Source: Acetobacter estunensis (lineage in GTDB: Bacteria > Pseudomonadota > Alphaproteobacteria > Acetobacterales > Acetobacteraceae). Taken from it: a DNA stretch of 64,000 bases. Positions 7,907 to 16,864 of this stretch are shown in pieces; within the stretch, counting starts at the first letter, position 1; every line of letters starts with the position of its first letter. The stretch spans positions 1 through 64,000 of the forward strand of contig NZ_JAHRDV010000012.1 of NCBI RefSeq assembly GCF_019083805.1, in the 5' to 3' direction. The position numbers and the translations under genes were made by a program. The notes under the pieces were generated by a model. The model made no database searches and was not told the origin of the DNA. It was given only the letters and a program-made list of their open reading frames with translations.

Positions 7907-8620
7907 AGGACTATGTTGCCAGCGCAGTACACAGTCAGGGCAGCGATCTGGACAGGATCGAACGTCTTGTCGCGGGCAAAAGCCTGCGGCGCGTTCTGGA
8001 CTTGGGGTGTGGGGGAGGGCACGTGACCTACCGTCTGGCGCCCCATGTCGAAGAGGTGGTTGCCTGCGATATCACCGCTTCGATGCTGGACGCCGTGGCG
8101 CACGAGGCGGCCCGGCAGAATTTGAACAATGTTACGACGGTACAGGCCCCGGCAGAGGAGTTGCCATTTGACGCTGGAACTTTTGACGCCGTGTTCTGTC
8201 GCTTTACCACCCACCACTGGTCGGATGCTCTGGCAGGTCTGCGGGAGGCACGACGTGTCCTGACTTCTGCAGGCATGGCTCTGTTCATTGATGTGACGGG
8301 CCCCATCTTCCGCCCTGCTGGATAGCTGGCTGCAGTCGATGGAACTGCTGCGTGATATCTCGCATGTACGGGATTATTCATCTGCTGAATGGACGGCCTT
8401 TCTGGGGCAGGCGGCCTTCGCTCTGGAGGCTTTTCAGACCCATCGCCTGCGTATGGACTTCGCAAGCTGGGTGGCACGTACGAAAGCCCCGATTGAGCAG
8501 ACTGTGGCCATTCGTTCTCTCCAGCAGGCTGCACCGGAAGCGGTGAAAGGCTATTTCGAGATCGAGGCAGACGGTAGTTTCATGATTGATGTCGGCAGTT
8601 TTCAGGTGGTGCCGTTGTGA
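7810..8620 (+). pseudogene. SAM-dependent methyltransferase (class I), frameshifted
   Basis: The first part ends at 8325 and carries the SAM-binding motif I VLDLGCGGGHVTYRL and motif IV-like FDAVFCRFTTHHW (Methyltransf_11/25 type). The second part, in the next frame, begins near 8316 as LLDSWLQSMELLRDISHVRDYS and ends at 8620. One extra base near 8310-8316 would restore a continuous protein of ~250 residues. The start is uncertain: homology begins near HYDDRAQDYV (~7888), and the GTG at 7810 lies inside the opposing XRE gene. Confidence 0.75.
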
Positions 8621-8705
8621 ACCGGTCTGTGATTGTGTCCGTGAAATGCAGGATGTGTCATCATCCGGACGACCAACAGTTTTCCAGCATTGTGGAGAGG
8701 AAGAG

Positions 8706-9167
8706 ATGAGCCGGGAGTCCGTGCAGGCATTTTTCGAGGCGAACGCACCCGATATCGAACCGGTGGTGCTGACAGACAGTACGGCGACAGTGGCGGAAGC
8801 CGCTCAGGCATTGGGTGTGGAGGAAGGGCAGATTGCCAAGACGCTAGCGCTGAAAGTCGGGGATGAGCAGATCCTGGTTGTCATGGCCGGGACGGGACGG
8901 CTGGATAACCGCAAGACGAAAGATACGTTCGGCAACCGGCCTCGCATGCTGCCTGCAGACGAGGTGCTGGAACTGACGAGTCATCCCGTTGGGGGCGTGT
9001 GCCCCTTTGGGCTGCCGCAGCCGATCAGGGTGTTCTGCGACATCTCCTTGCGTGCGTTTGACGAAGTCTGGCCGGCGGCAGGTGATCGGAACAGTTCCGT
9101 ATGTCTGACGCCGGAGCAACTGGTGGAACTTGTTGGCGCAGAATGGGTCGATATCAGCCAGCACTAA
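8706..9167 (+). CDS. YbaK/EbsC-family aminoacyl-tRNA deacylase
   Basis: 153 residues, normal for the family. IAKTLALKVGDEQILVVMAGTGRLDNRK contains the conserved Lys used for substrate binding, and THPVGGVCPFGL-like sequence (HPVGGVCPFGL) is the hallmark GxxxP loop. These proteins hydrolyse mischarged tRNA (Ala- or Cys-tRNAPro) in trans. A purine-rich GAGAGGAAGAG ribosome site precedes the ATG at 8706. Confidence 0.88.
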   Translation: MSRESVQAFFEANAPDIEPVVLTDSTATVAEAAQALGVEEGQIAKTLALKVGDEQILVVMAGTGRLDNRKTKDTFGNRPRMLPADEVLELTSHPVGGVCPFGLPQPIRVFCDISLRAFDEVWPAAGDRNSSVCLTPEQLVELVGAEWVDISQH

Positions 9168-9250
9168 TATCGGATTTCGCCTTCATCCCCGACGCTACAT
9201 GGCCACGAGCATGTTCCCGAAACCGGACCTGCCTTGCGATCGTTGAACGG

Positions 9251-9619
9251 CTATGCATCGGATGCTTTAGCTTCGCGTCTCAGATCAGCCCAATCCAGCA
9301 GGGCTATGAAAACCGGACCGAGCGCTTTGCCAATATCCGTCAGGCCGTATTCGACTTTAGGCGGAACCTGTGCGTGGACCATGCGGAAAATGACCTTTTC
9401 CTGCTCCAGCGCACAAAGCTGCTGGATCAGCATTTTCTGTGAAATATCCGGTATGGCTCTTTGCAGGTCTGAAAAGCGCATGATCGGCCCCTCAAAAAGC
9501 CAGGCCAGAATCATCATCTTCCACCGTCCTTCGAGAATGCGAATGGCGCACTGCATATCGGCGGCTGAGCTGGATCGGGAACGTGCGTTATAAATGGTTT
9601 TTGTATCTGAATCCGGCAT
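9251..9619 (-). CDS. HxlR-family transcriptional regulator
   Basis: 122 residues. CAIRILEGRWKMMILAWLFEGPIMRFSDLQRAIPDISQKMLIQQLCALE is the HxlR winged helix with the conserved Cys at residue ~24, and VEYGLTDIGKALGPVF is the wing. It is divergent from the dehydrogenase at 9740 with a 120-base gap, the usual layout for a redox-sensing HxlR and its quinone-reductase target. That functional link is inferred. Confidence 0.88.
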   Translation of the reverse strand: MPDSDTKTIYNARSRSSSAADMQCAIRILEGRWKMMILAWLFEGPIMRFSDLQRAIPDISQKMLIQQLCALEQEKVIFRMVHAQVPPKVEYGLTDIGKALGPVFIALLDWADLRREAKASDA

Positions 9620-9739
9620 GGTTACCTTTTGGTGAGTATAGGACTTTTTTGTACGTTCTTGTCACGACGCCAGCACCATAGCACAGAGAAAGGCGCAACT
9701 GCGGTCTCGGCTGCACCCCTGGCTGAAGGAAACACCTGT

Positions 9740-10765
9740 ATGACCATACGCGCCTGGCGCTTCGACGCCCTCTCTTCTCTCAGTGACCTTTCCGTGCACA
9801 GTGAACCGATGCCCGCACCTCAGCGCGGAGAAGTTCTTGTAAAGGTGCGTGCTGTTTCACTGAATTATCGTGATATCGCACCCACTCTCGGTCGCTATGT
9901 CTGGCCCGCGAAGTCAGGGCTTATCCCATGCAGCGATGCTGCGGGGGAAATCGTCAGTGTCGGCGAAGACGTGACGGTTTTCCGCCCGGGAGATCGGATT
10001 GTCAGCAGCTTTCATGCTCGCTGGCTGGGTGGCAGACCGCCGACTGGCTTGATGCTGGAAAGCTACGGCACCGGTTCGGATGGCTGGCTAACTGAATACA
10101 AGGTCGTCTCACAGGAAGCGGTGGTGCCTCTTCCGGAGAAGGTCTCATTTGAGGAAGGAGCCACACTGCCCTGTGCTGCCGTGACGGCTTGGAACGCTCT
10201 GTCGGGCGCCCTCCCCATGCGAGCCGGACAGACAGTCCTGACCCTTGGAACAGGCGGTGTTTCGATGTTTGCGGTGCAGCTTGCCAAAGCCGTGGGAGCG
10301 ACCGTGATCTCAACGACGTCCAGTGCGGAAAAGGCCGAACGGCTGAAGGCATTGGGAGCAGATCATATTGTCAATTACAGGGATATTCCGAACTGGGGCC
10401 GATACATCAAGGATGACATCACTGGTAGAACAGGCGTGGACTGTGTCGTCGAAGTCGGCGGTCCTGCGACGATCAATCAGTCTCTCGATGCTGTTCGCTG
10501 GGGTGGAGAGGTTGTACTGGTTGGGTTCCTGAGTAGTGACAATCCGGGAATTGACTATTTCCATCTCAAAGGCAGCGGTGCAGTCGTCCGTTCTGTCGCT
10601 GTGGGTGACAGGTCTATGCTGGAAGATCTTGTGCGTGCATGGACCGCTTCCGGCCTGAAGCCTGTGATCGACAGTGTGTTTCCCTTTGCTCGGGCAAGGG
10701 AGGCATTTGACCATCTCATGACTGGCAGCCATGTCGGGAAAATCGTCATTACCCTCTCGGACTGA
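9740..10765 (+). CDS. Zinc-type alcohol dehydrogenase family (MDR) oxidoreductase
   Basis: 341 residues, MDR superfamily. The GroES-like half (residues ~1-150) has SLNYRDIAPTLGRY and CSDAAGEIVSVGEDV; the Rossmann half has VLTLGTGGVSMFAVQLAKAVGA (GTGGVS nucleotide loop) and PVIDSVFPFARAREAFDHL at the end. The zinc ligands of true alcohol dehydrogenases are not evident, so it is likely a zinc-free NADPH:quinone/enone reductase. It resembles the broken copy at 334-672. Confidence 0.85.
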   Translation: MTIRAWRFDALSSLSDLSVHSEPMPAPQRGEVLVKVRAVSLNYRDIAPTLGRYVWPAKSGLIPCSDAAGEIVSVGEDVTVFRPGDRIVSSFHARWLGGRPPTGLMLESYGTGSDGWLTEYKVVSQEAVVPLPEKVSFEEGATLPCAAVTAWNALSGALPMRAGQTVLTLGTGGVSMFAVQLAKAVGATVISTTSSAEKAERLKALGADHIVNYRDIPNWGRYIKDDITGRTGVDCVVEVGGPATINQSLDAVRWGGEVVLVGFLSSDNPGIDYFHLKGSGAVVRSVAVGDRSMLEDLVRAWTASGLKPVIDSVFPFARAREAFDHLMTGSHVGKIVITLSD

Positions 10766-10803
10766 CCCACGCGCTGGTACTTCTGCCACATCGCTCCGAC
10801 GGC

Positions 10804-10911
10804 ATGACGGCTGTCCTCGCAGATGTGTGTGGCTTAGACCGCGCTCGTATCGGTGAAATCATACATGGTGAGCACAATCCAAGCCTGAAGAACATTCTGC
10901 GCGAGCTTTGA
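10804..10911 (+). pseudogene. XRE helix-turn-helix regulator, tiny fragment
   Basis: A 35-codon frame from ATG to TGA reads LADVCGLDRARIGEIIHGEHNPSLKNILREL, which matches helices 2-4 of a Cro/CI-type HTH (recognition helix, then the ERGxRNPSL-like turn). The first helix and everything after helix 4 are missing, so it is a scrap of a regulator gene. The call rests on one short motif. Confidence 0.4.
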
Positions 10912-10984
10912 TGTGTCGCAACGATCAATCGGAACTCGAGAGCTGGCCGACTTTCGCTCGCATTCTCGTCTGCACACTTTTATT

Positions 10985-11488
10985 TCATCCGCGGATGGTG
11001 ATTTCGATGGCTGAAGAATCAATGCCAAGCGTCAAAGCAAGAGCCTCTTTTGCTTGCGGGATAGTCATGGCATGTTTCGGTTCCCTTGCTTTTGCTACCG
11101 TCTGCGTCACCACTGGCGCGGGCATCGGCTTCCAATCCAGCCCATCAAAGTCGATATGTCCCTCGTAATCCTCGACCGTATAGAAGCGCACCGGATTGCG
11201 TCCTTCCCACTGATCGCCAATATTCACCGTGGCGTATTCGCTGAAAAGGATTAGCCATCGGCCGTCGTGATCCGTCGATTCTACCACGCCAGATACCTTA
11301 CCGACTATGAAAGCCGATCCGTGCGCCTCGTTTCCTTCGGCTTCTCGCGTGTTGGCATTGCGACAGCAAACCGCATACTTACACCCGTTTGCACGATTGG
11401 GATCGACCGCCCACGATTGCGTTCCGCCGACCGAAAGTATGGTTTCAATCGATTTGTAAGTTAGAACCTGAATGACATTATCCGACAT
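10985..11488 (-). CDS. Hypothetical protein, unknown function
   Basis: 167 residues, soluble, with no signal peptide or membrane segment. I do not recognise the family. Visible are an N-terminal part with CKYAVCCRNANTRE, a middle ~60 residues rich in beta-type sequence (GKVSGVVESTDHDGRWLILFSEYATVNIGDQW), and a separate C-terminal helix pair from ~residue 128 (TIPQAKEALALTLGIDSSAIEITIRG) that resembles a small subdomain joined by a Pro/Ala-rich linker. The ATG at 11488 follows an AAGAGGTG ribosome site. It stands alone with its own promoter, next to a regulator scrap, as expected of acquired DNA. Confidence 0.65.
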   Translation of the reverse strand: MSDNVIQVLTYKSIETILSVGGTQSWAVDPNRANGCKYAVCCRNANTREAEGNEAHGSAFIVGKVSGVVESTDHDGRWLILFSEYATVNIGDQWEGRNPVRFYTVEDYEGHIDFDGLDWKPMPAPVVTQTVAKAREPKHAMTIPQAKEALALTLGIDSSAIEITIRG

Positions 11489-11523
11489 GATCACCTCTTA
11501 ACGCCGCCATTGGGTTGCGGAAA

Positions 11524-11554
11524 TGTATATGGGTAGTATCTGAATCATTGTCAA
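11524..11554 (-). promoter_or_regulatory. Sigma-70-type promoter for the 10985-11488 gene
   Basis: On the minus strand TTGACA (complement of 11549-11554) is followed 18-19 bases later by ATATAC/TATACA (complement of 11524-11530). It lies ~36 bases before the start codon at 11488. The -35 is a perfect consensus and the spacing is slightly long. Confidence 0.5.
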
Positions 11555-11912
11555 TTGTATAGAATATGTATCCATACCTTGTGAGTGAGGGCGGATTTCA
11601 TCTGCCGGATTGCCGGTGAAATTCGACGAGCAAGCGTATCTTATCCCCCACGGAGACCAGCCTCATTGGTTTCCTGCCTCGCCAGCAATGGCAGCGAGCT
11701 CTTCCAAAACGTCAGTGGAAATTCGGCTACTTCGCACCGCACCGCACGAATGACCGCTTCCCCTCCCATTCCGGACGTAGCCTCAACTGCGACCAACAAA
11801 GAGATAATGGAATGATACATTCTGCCTATGAACCTATTTGCTCCGGATCGAACGGATGTGGATCTGGTCGGAGCATCCAACCATAATCTGTATCGATCAT
11901 TATTGCACGGAT
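11555..11912. other. Gene-poor stretch, nothing recognised
   Basis: Both strands contain only short open frames without recognisable motifs. The minus-strand frame ending at 11641 is mainly antisense to the regulator at 11965. This stretch separates two unrelated genes and may be the left edge of the nitrilase island. Confidence 0.4.
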
Positions 11913-11961
11913 TGTATGGTATATGGTCGAATGGAATCTCGTCGAATGTATGGAATTCCAT
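11913..11961. promoter_or_regulatory. Candidate MocR autoregulatory sites
   Basis: TGTATGG occurs at 11913-11919 and again at 11947-11953, and the second copy overlaps the palindrome ATGGAATTCCAT (11950-11961) that touches the start codon at 11965. The same heptamer occurs at 13536-13542 before the nitrilase cluster. MocR regulators commonly bind direct repeats; assignment to this regulator is inferred. Confidence 0.35.
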
Positions 11962-11964
11962 CTT

Positions 11965-13368
11965 ATGTCCGCATACCCCTACCTCGCTCACTGGAAAGAA
12001 GAAATCAGCCGAAGCCCGAATGCGATCTACCTGACGATCGCGGACGCACTGGCTCTTTCCATCCGCAAGGGTGATCTGCGGGAAGGGGACAGATTGCCGC
12101 CACAGCGAACGATCGCGGAGTATCTCGGTACCAATCTGACGACTGTGACCCGAGCGTTCACCGAAGCTCGACGGCGCGGCCTCATTGATGCGACGGTGGG
12201 CCGGGGCACCTTCGTTCGTGTCGGTGCCGGGGAGAGTCATTGGCGCCATACGGGACCCGCTGTGGTCGATCTGACCATGAATTTGCCGCCGATCCCGCAG
12301 GATCCGCCTCTGCAACGGATCATTCAGAGTGACATTACCGCTATCCTGAAGCAGCAGGATCTGAACAGCCTGATGTCCTATCGGGTAACGGGCGGCACTC
12401 TGGAGGAGCGCCAGCTTGGCGCAAAATGGATCGCACCCGTCATCGGGCAGCGGCGTACGGATGAAATCCTTGTGTCACCGGGCGCCCAGAGTGCGCTTGC
12501 GGCGATCGTCAGCACGCACACCCAGCCCGGCGATGTCATTGTCACCGACCGCATCGCCTATCCCGGTATCCGGACTATCGCGGCACAGTTCGATCTCATT
12601 CTGGTCGGTGTGGACAGCGATATGGAAGGCATGATGCCGGACCAGCTTGATCGGGTCTGCGCCGAGCATCATCCCCGACTGCTCTACTGCATCCCGACCA
12701 TTCACAATCCCACCACGGCCACGATGTCGCTGCAACGGCGCAAGGACATTCTGAAGGTCGCCCAGCGTCATCATCTGCATATTGCGGAAGATGATCCATA
12801 CAGTCTTTTGATGGACAATCCGCTGCCGGCGTTGGCGGCCCTCGACCATAGCCGTGTCAGCTATGTGGCTACTCTCGCCAAGACATTGAGCCCAGGCCTG
12901 CGCACGGCGTATGTCGCCCTGCCCAACGCGGACATGACCCGGCGCGTTACGGCGGCGATCCGGGCTATAGCTCTCACCAATGCCGGTCTGCTCAGTGCGC
13001 TCACGGCACGGTGGATGCAGACAGGGCAGGCGCATACAATTCTGCACGCCATCCAGAAGGAACTGCGTCTGCGCCAGTCGATTGCCCAGAAGGTGCTTGG
13101 GGAAGGGCACTGCATGAACCCCGACGGACCGCATGTGTGGCTAAAACTGCCGGATTGGTGGGGCAGCGCGGATTTCGTCGCCTATGCCCGCAGGCGCGGT
13201 CTGGCGCTGGTGCCCAGCACCGTTTTTGCCATCAGCGGTGAGCCCCCGCAGCGCGCACGGATCGCCCTGGGCAGTGCACCTGACGCCGCAAGCCTGGAAG
13301 AATCCCTGCATGGGGTCCTGTCAGTCCTGCAGCACAAGCGTTCTCCCGGTTTTGCCGATATTGTGTGA
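11965..13368 (+). CDS. MocR-type regulator (GntR HTH plus aminotransferase-like domain)
   Basis: 467 residues. The N-terminal GntR winged helix (residues ~18-85) includes GDRLPPQRTIAEYLGTNLTTVTRAFTEARRRGLI. The rest is a fold-type I aminotransferase-like domain with YCIPTIHNPTTATMS and the PLP-lysine segment TLAKTLSPGLRTAYV. MocR proteins sense PLP or amino compounds. The ATG at 11965 is preferred over an in-frame one at 11923, since the extra residues are not typical. It lies directly upstream of the Nit1C operon on the same strand and is its likely controller. Confidence 0.85.
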   Translation: MSAYPYLAHWKEEISRSPNAIYLTIADALALSIRKGDLREGDRLPPQRTIAEYLGTNLTTVTRAFTEARRRGLIDATVGRGTFVRVGAGESHWRHTGPAVVDLTMNLPPIPQDPPLQRIIQSDITAILKQQDLNSLMSYRVTGGTLEERQLGAKWIAPVIGQRRTDEILVSPGAQSALAAIVSTHTQPGDVIVTDRIAYPGIRTIAAQFDLILVGVDSDMEGMMPDQLDRVCAEHHPRLLYCIPTIHNPTTATMSLQRRKDILKVAQRHHLHIAEDDPYSLLMDNPLPALAALDHSRVSYVATLAKTLSPGLRTAYVALPNADMTRRVTAAIRAIALTNAGLLSALTARWMQTGQAHTILHAIQKELRLRQSIAQKVLGEGHCMNPDGPHVWLKLPDWWGSADFVAYARRRGLALVPSTVFAISGEPPQRARIALGSAPDAASLEESLHGVLSVLQHKRSPGFADIV

Positions 13369-13707
13369 CCTGACAGCACGATCTGGAATGGTTGGAATCG
13401 CCTGATTCCCTGAGGCTATTCGCGGCTACGCGAAAAACAAAATCGCTTTCTGTTCACGAATGCGTGAAATAAATATCCTTATAAAACAGTATAGTATTCA
13501 ATTTTCTCCCGATTGTCATGCTTGTTAATACTTTTTGTATGGATCTGTCTTAGCTAGCAACAGGTCTGTCACATGCTTTGCATTGTTTGTCATGCATAGG
13601 TCGGGCATACAATATTTTGTCTCCCCGTCATCCCATGTCACGTTCGCTTCGGCAAAGCGGTCAGCTCCGGCTTTTCGCTGGAGACTGCAGCACACGGGAG
13701 ACATACC
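13369..13707 (+). promoter_or_regulatory. Promoter region of the Nit1C operon
   Basis: This 339-base gene-free stretch has an AT-rich core. It contains the palindrome TTCACG-AATG-CGTGAA at 13453-13468 (shared with 112-127), a TGTATGG heptamer at 13536-13542 shared with the MocR promoter, and possible -10 elements (TATAGT near 13490, TACAAT near 13605). A purine-rich CGGGAGAC ribosome site precedes the ATG at 13708. The transcript start is not fixed by reading. Confidence 0.5.
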
Positions 13708-14190
13708 ATGCCGAAAGTCGAACACGCTCCGTACAAAGATGGCGACTGCTTCGTCGATTATGAGAACAAGGTTTTCGAGGACGTCAAAGCCAAACCCGGC
13801 GAAAAAGCCCTTATCACTTTCCATACCGTCGCCAATGAAGGCTCGGTCGGGTTCGTAAATCTTCTGCAGGCCACACGTCTGATCCGCAAAGGTTTCGAGA
13901 CGTCGGTGCTGCTGTATGGACCGGGTGTCACCCTTGGTGTGCAGCGCGGCTTTCCCCGTCTGGGCGACGAAGCCTTTCCGGGGCACATGAACTGCAACAA
14001 GCAGATCGCGAAAATCATCGAAGAGGGCGGCAAAGTCTATGCCTGTCGCTTCGCGCTTCAGGCTCTCTATGGCTACGGCGAGCAGAACCTGATCCCCGGC
14101 ATCACGCCGATCAATCCGCAGGACGTGCTGGACATCATCCTGCTGGCCCGGCGCGACAACGCCTTCATCCTCAATACCTGGACTCTCTGA
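13708..14190 (+). CDS. MSMEG_0572/Sll0783-family nitrogen starvation response protein
   Basis: 160 residues, first gene of the Nit1C cluster. The family is a DsrE-like small alpha/beta fold; here [44 protein letters not shown] and [19 protein letters not shown] are characteristic. In Synechocystis the sll0783 gene is induced by nitrogen starvation and affects polyhydroxybutyrate. Its biochemical role is unknown. The nitrilase follows after 24 bases with an AGGGAGG ribosome site. Confidence 0.9.
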   Translation: MPKVEHAPYKDGDCFVDYENKVFEDVKAKPGEKALITFHTVANEGSVGFVNLLQATRLIRKGFETSVLLYGPGVTLGVQRGFPRLGDEAFPGHMNCNKQIAKIIEEGGKVYACRFALQALYGYGEQNLIPGITPINPQDVLDIILLARRDNAFILNTWTL

Positions 14191-14214
14191 AGGCCTAAGG
14201 GAGGACCGCACGCC

Positions 14215-15198
14215 ATGTCCCGTATCGTTCGCGCCGCAGCCATCCAGATCAGTCCCGTCCTTGGCGATGACGGTCTGGGAACTGCCCGGAAAGTCTGTCA
14301 GGCCATCCGCGAAGCCGCCGAAAAAGGTGTGAAGCTTGCGGTCTTTCCTGAAACCTTCGTGCCCTATTATCCCTATTTCTCGTTCATCCAGCCGGCTTTC
14401 CGTTTCGGCGGCGAACATCTGGAGCTCTACGAGCGCGCCGTCGTCATTCCTGGTCCGGTCACCGACATGGTCGCCGAAGCCGCACGCCAGACCGGCATTG
14501 TCGTCGTGCTGGGTGTAAACGAGCGCGATTTCGGTACGCTCTACAACACACAGATCATCTTTGATGCGACAGGTGAAATCCTGCTCAAACGCCGCAAGAT
14601 CACGCCCACCTACCATGAGCGGATGGTCTGGGGGCAGGGTGATGGTTCCGGTCTGAAAGTCGTTGAAAGTGCTGCCGGTCGCATCGGAGCGTTGGCCTGC
14701 TGGGAACATTACAACCCGCTCGCCCGCTACGCGCTTATGACCCAGTATGAGGAAATCCACTGCGCCCAGTTTCCGGGCTCGCTGGTAGGGCAGATCTTTG
14801 CCGACCAGATGGAAGTCACCATTCGGCATCATGCGCTGGAATCCGGCTGCTTTGTCGTAAACGCCACGGGCTGGCTGACGGAAGAGCAGATCACGGAGAT
14901 AGCCCGCGATCCCGCGCTGGAAGGCCCGCTGCGTGGTGGGTGCTTTACGGCCATCGTCTCCCCCGAAGGTAAATTGCTCGGTACACCGCTGACGGAAGGC
15001 GAGGGGATGGTGATTGCCGATCTCGATTTTGCCCTGATCACGAAGCGCAAGCGGATGATGGACTCTGTAGGGCATTACGCCCGGCCCGAACTGCTCAGCC
15101 TGCTTCAGGACCGGCGTCCGGCGCGCACAGTGCATTATGTCGGTGAGCATGAAGCAGCCGAGCCGATTGGTCCCTCCAAGGACGAGGCCAGGCCATGA
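14215..15198 (+). CDS. Nit6803-type nitrilase (Nit1C cluster)
   Basis: 327 residues, carbon-nitrogen hydrolase superfamily branch 1. The catalytic triad is visible as Glu46 ([15 protein letters not shown]), Lys128 ([15 protein letters not shown]) and Cys162 ([11 protein letters not shown]). The CWEH and [11 protein letters not shown] motifs are those of aliphatic and aromatic nitrilases such as Nit6803. It would hydrolyse a nitrile to acid and ammonia; Nit1C nitrilases are tied to cyanide assimilation in Pseudomonas. The natural substrate here is not known. It overlaps the next gene by four bases. Confidence 0.92.
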   Translation: MSRIVRAAAIQISPVLGDDGLGTARKVCQAIREAAEKGVKLAVFPETFVPYYPYFSFIQPAFRFGGEHLELYERAVVIPGPVTDMVAEAARQTGIVVVLGVNERDFGTLYNTQIIFDATGEILLKRRKITPTYHERMVWGQGDGSGLKVVESAAGRIGALACWEHYNPLARYALMTQYEEIHCAQFPGSLVGQIFADQMEVTIRHHALESGCFVVNATGWLTEEQITEIARDPALEGPLRGGCFTAIVSPEGKLLGTPLTEGEGMVIADLDFALITKRKRMMDSVGHYARPELLSLLQDRRPARTVHYVGEHEAAEPIGPSKDEARP

Positions 15199-16304
15199 CT
15201 GTACCAACACTCGGCACGCTTTCCGGCCGCAAGCTCGTCACCGACCTGCAATCCTTCGGGCTTCAGATCGGCGAGCAGACCGGCGGCATTGCCCGCAAGG
15301 GAGGCGCCGGTCCTTCGGATCACAAGACGATTACCATTGCAGGCCAGACCGTCATGGTGCCGGTCTATACGTCCGGTGCGCGACGGTCTCCGTTTCAGGC
15401 CAGTCCGCCTGACCAGCACGGGGCCAGCACGCTTCTACGCGATGGGCAGACACTGGGCACGATCCATTTTCCGGCTGCCCCGCGCTTTTACGGACTGAGC
15501 ACGGCAGACGGTATTCCCTACTGGAAGATCGCGCTGCTGCATGGCCGTGACACGTTGGCGACCACGGTGCACCAGACCTGCATCCGTTATGCCGACCGGC
15601 GCACCTCCTGTCAGTTCTGCGCCATTGGCCAGTCGCTGGAGGCGGACCGGACGATCGCTTACAAGACACCGGCGCAGCTTGCCGAAGTTGCCAAAGCCGC
15701 TGTGGAACTGGACGGCGTGCGCGACATGGTGCTGACGACCGGCACACCCAATATGGTTGATCGGGGCGCTGCCGTGCTGGCGGAGTCAGCCCGCGCCATC
15801 AAGGCGGCGGTGGATCTGCCGCTTCAGGTGCAATGCGAGCCGCCACGCGATCACGACTGGTTCCAGCGCCTGCGCGACGCTGGGGCCGACAGTCTGGGGA
15901 TGCATCTCGAAGCCGCGACGCAGGCGGTGCGCGAGAAGATCATGCCCGGTAAGGCCACGGTCAGCGTCGATCGCTATATGGACGCTTTCGCCAGCGCTGT
16001 GCCAATCTTCGGACGTGGGCAGGTCAATACCTATATTCTGGCCGGTCTTGGCGACAGCGCCGAGGACATTCTGGCGCTGGCCGAACGGCTGATTACGCTG
16101 GGGGTGTATCCCTTTGTGGTGCCGTTCGTGCCTATCTCCGGCACCCCGCTGGAAAATCATGTTCCGCCTTCAGCCGATTTCATGAAATCCGTTCTGGCGC
16201 CGCTTGGGCGGATGTTGCGGGAAGCCAACATGAAATCCACCGACATCCGGGCCGGATGTGGCCGGTGCGGTGCCTGTTCCTCGCTTTCGGCGTATGAACA
16301 ATGA
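15195..16304 (+). CDS. MSMEG_0568-family radical SAM protein (Nit1C cluster)
   Basis: 369 residues. Instead of the canonical CxxxCxxC cluster motif, the cysteines are Cys129, Cys139 and Cys142 (C-x9-C-x2-C, in [14 protein letters not shown]). A second triplet Cys355, Cys358, Cys361 (CGRCGAC) lies at the C-terminus. The TIM-barrel part follows, with [11 protein letters not shown] and [10 protein letters not shown]. The order and length match the Nit1C radical SAM enzyme, which is related to biotin/lipoyl-synthase-like enzymes. The reaction is unknown. ATGA overlaps join it to both neighbours. Confidence 0.9.
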   Translation: MTVPTLGTLSGRKLVTDLQSFGLQIGEQTGGIARKGGAGPSDHKTITIAGQTVMVPVYTSGARRSPFQASPPDQHGASTLLRDGQTLGTIHFPAAPRFYGLSTADGIPYWKIALLHGRDTLATTVHQTCIRYADRRTSCQFCAIGQSLEADRTIAYKTPAQLAEVAKAAVELDGVRDMVLTTGTPNMVDRGAAVLAESARAIKAAVDLPLQVQCEPPRDHDWFQRLRDAGADSLGMHLEAATQAVREKIMPGKATVSVDRYMDAFASAVPIFGRGQVNTYILAGLGDSAEDILALAERLITLGVYPFVVPFVPISGTPLENHVPPSADFMKSVLAPLGRMLREANMKSTDIRAGCGRCGACSSLSAYEQ

Positions 16305-16864
16305 CCGCGATCCTCGAAGGCGTGGAAGACCGCCCGTTTATTCCGATGGAATATGTCGTGCGCCTTGCCTGCACGCCATGGGAGCGTGCCGGCTATCACG
16401 CGCTCCGTCGCGAAGTATTCTGCAATGAACAGCATGTTTTTGTAGAGGATGACCGCGACGCGATCGATGAGGTCGCCATTCCCATCATCGCCGCCTGCTG
16501 TATGGCGGGGATGCCGGATCGGGTTGTGGGAGCGGTGCGCATCCATAAAGCAGAATCCGGCATCTGGCGTGGTTCCCGTCTGGCTGTGCATGAAGATCAC
16601 CGCAAGCTGGGGCGGATAGGGGCGGAACTCATCCGGATGGCGGTCAGCACGGCGCATGGGCTTGGGGCCACGCGGTTTCTGGCTCAGGTGCAGGAGCAGA
16701 ACGTGCTGTTCTTCCGACGTTTGCACTGGAAGAGTCTCGGCGTCATCACGCTGCATGGTCTGCCACATCACGATATGGAGGCCGATCTGTCACGCTATCC
16801 GGCGCACGGTCTGGATCAGACCTGGCTGCTGCGTCCGCAGCCCCGGATACGACAGGTGGCGTGA
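16301..16864 (+). CDS. MSMEG_0567/Sll0786-family N-acetyltransferase (Nit1C cluster)
   Basis: 187 residues, GNAT fold. YHALRREVFCNEQHVFVEDDRDAIDE is the N-terminal strand-helix of this family, and SRLAVHEDHRKLGRIGAELIRMA is the acetyl-CoA pyrophosphate loop (motif A). FLAQVQEQNVLFFRRLHWKSLG is motif B. In some cyanobacterial genomes it is fused to the AIR-synthase-like protein that follows. It probably acylates a small amine intermediate; this is inferred from fold only. Confidence 0.88.
   Translation: MTAILEGVEDRPFIPMEYVVRLACTPWERAGYHALRREVFCNEQHVFVEDDRDAIDEVAIPIIAACCMAGMPDRVVGAVRIHKAESGIWRGSRLAVHEDHRKLGRIGAELIRMAVSTAHGLGATRFLAQVQEQNVLFFRRLHWKSLGVITLHGLPHHDMEADLSRYPAHGLDQTWLLRPQPRIRQVA

Noticed and set aside
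13525..15210. 561-codon minus-strand open frame
   Set aside because: It lies opposite the Sll0783-like and nitrilase genes, which have clear motifs; no recognisable protein.
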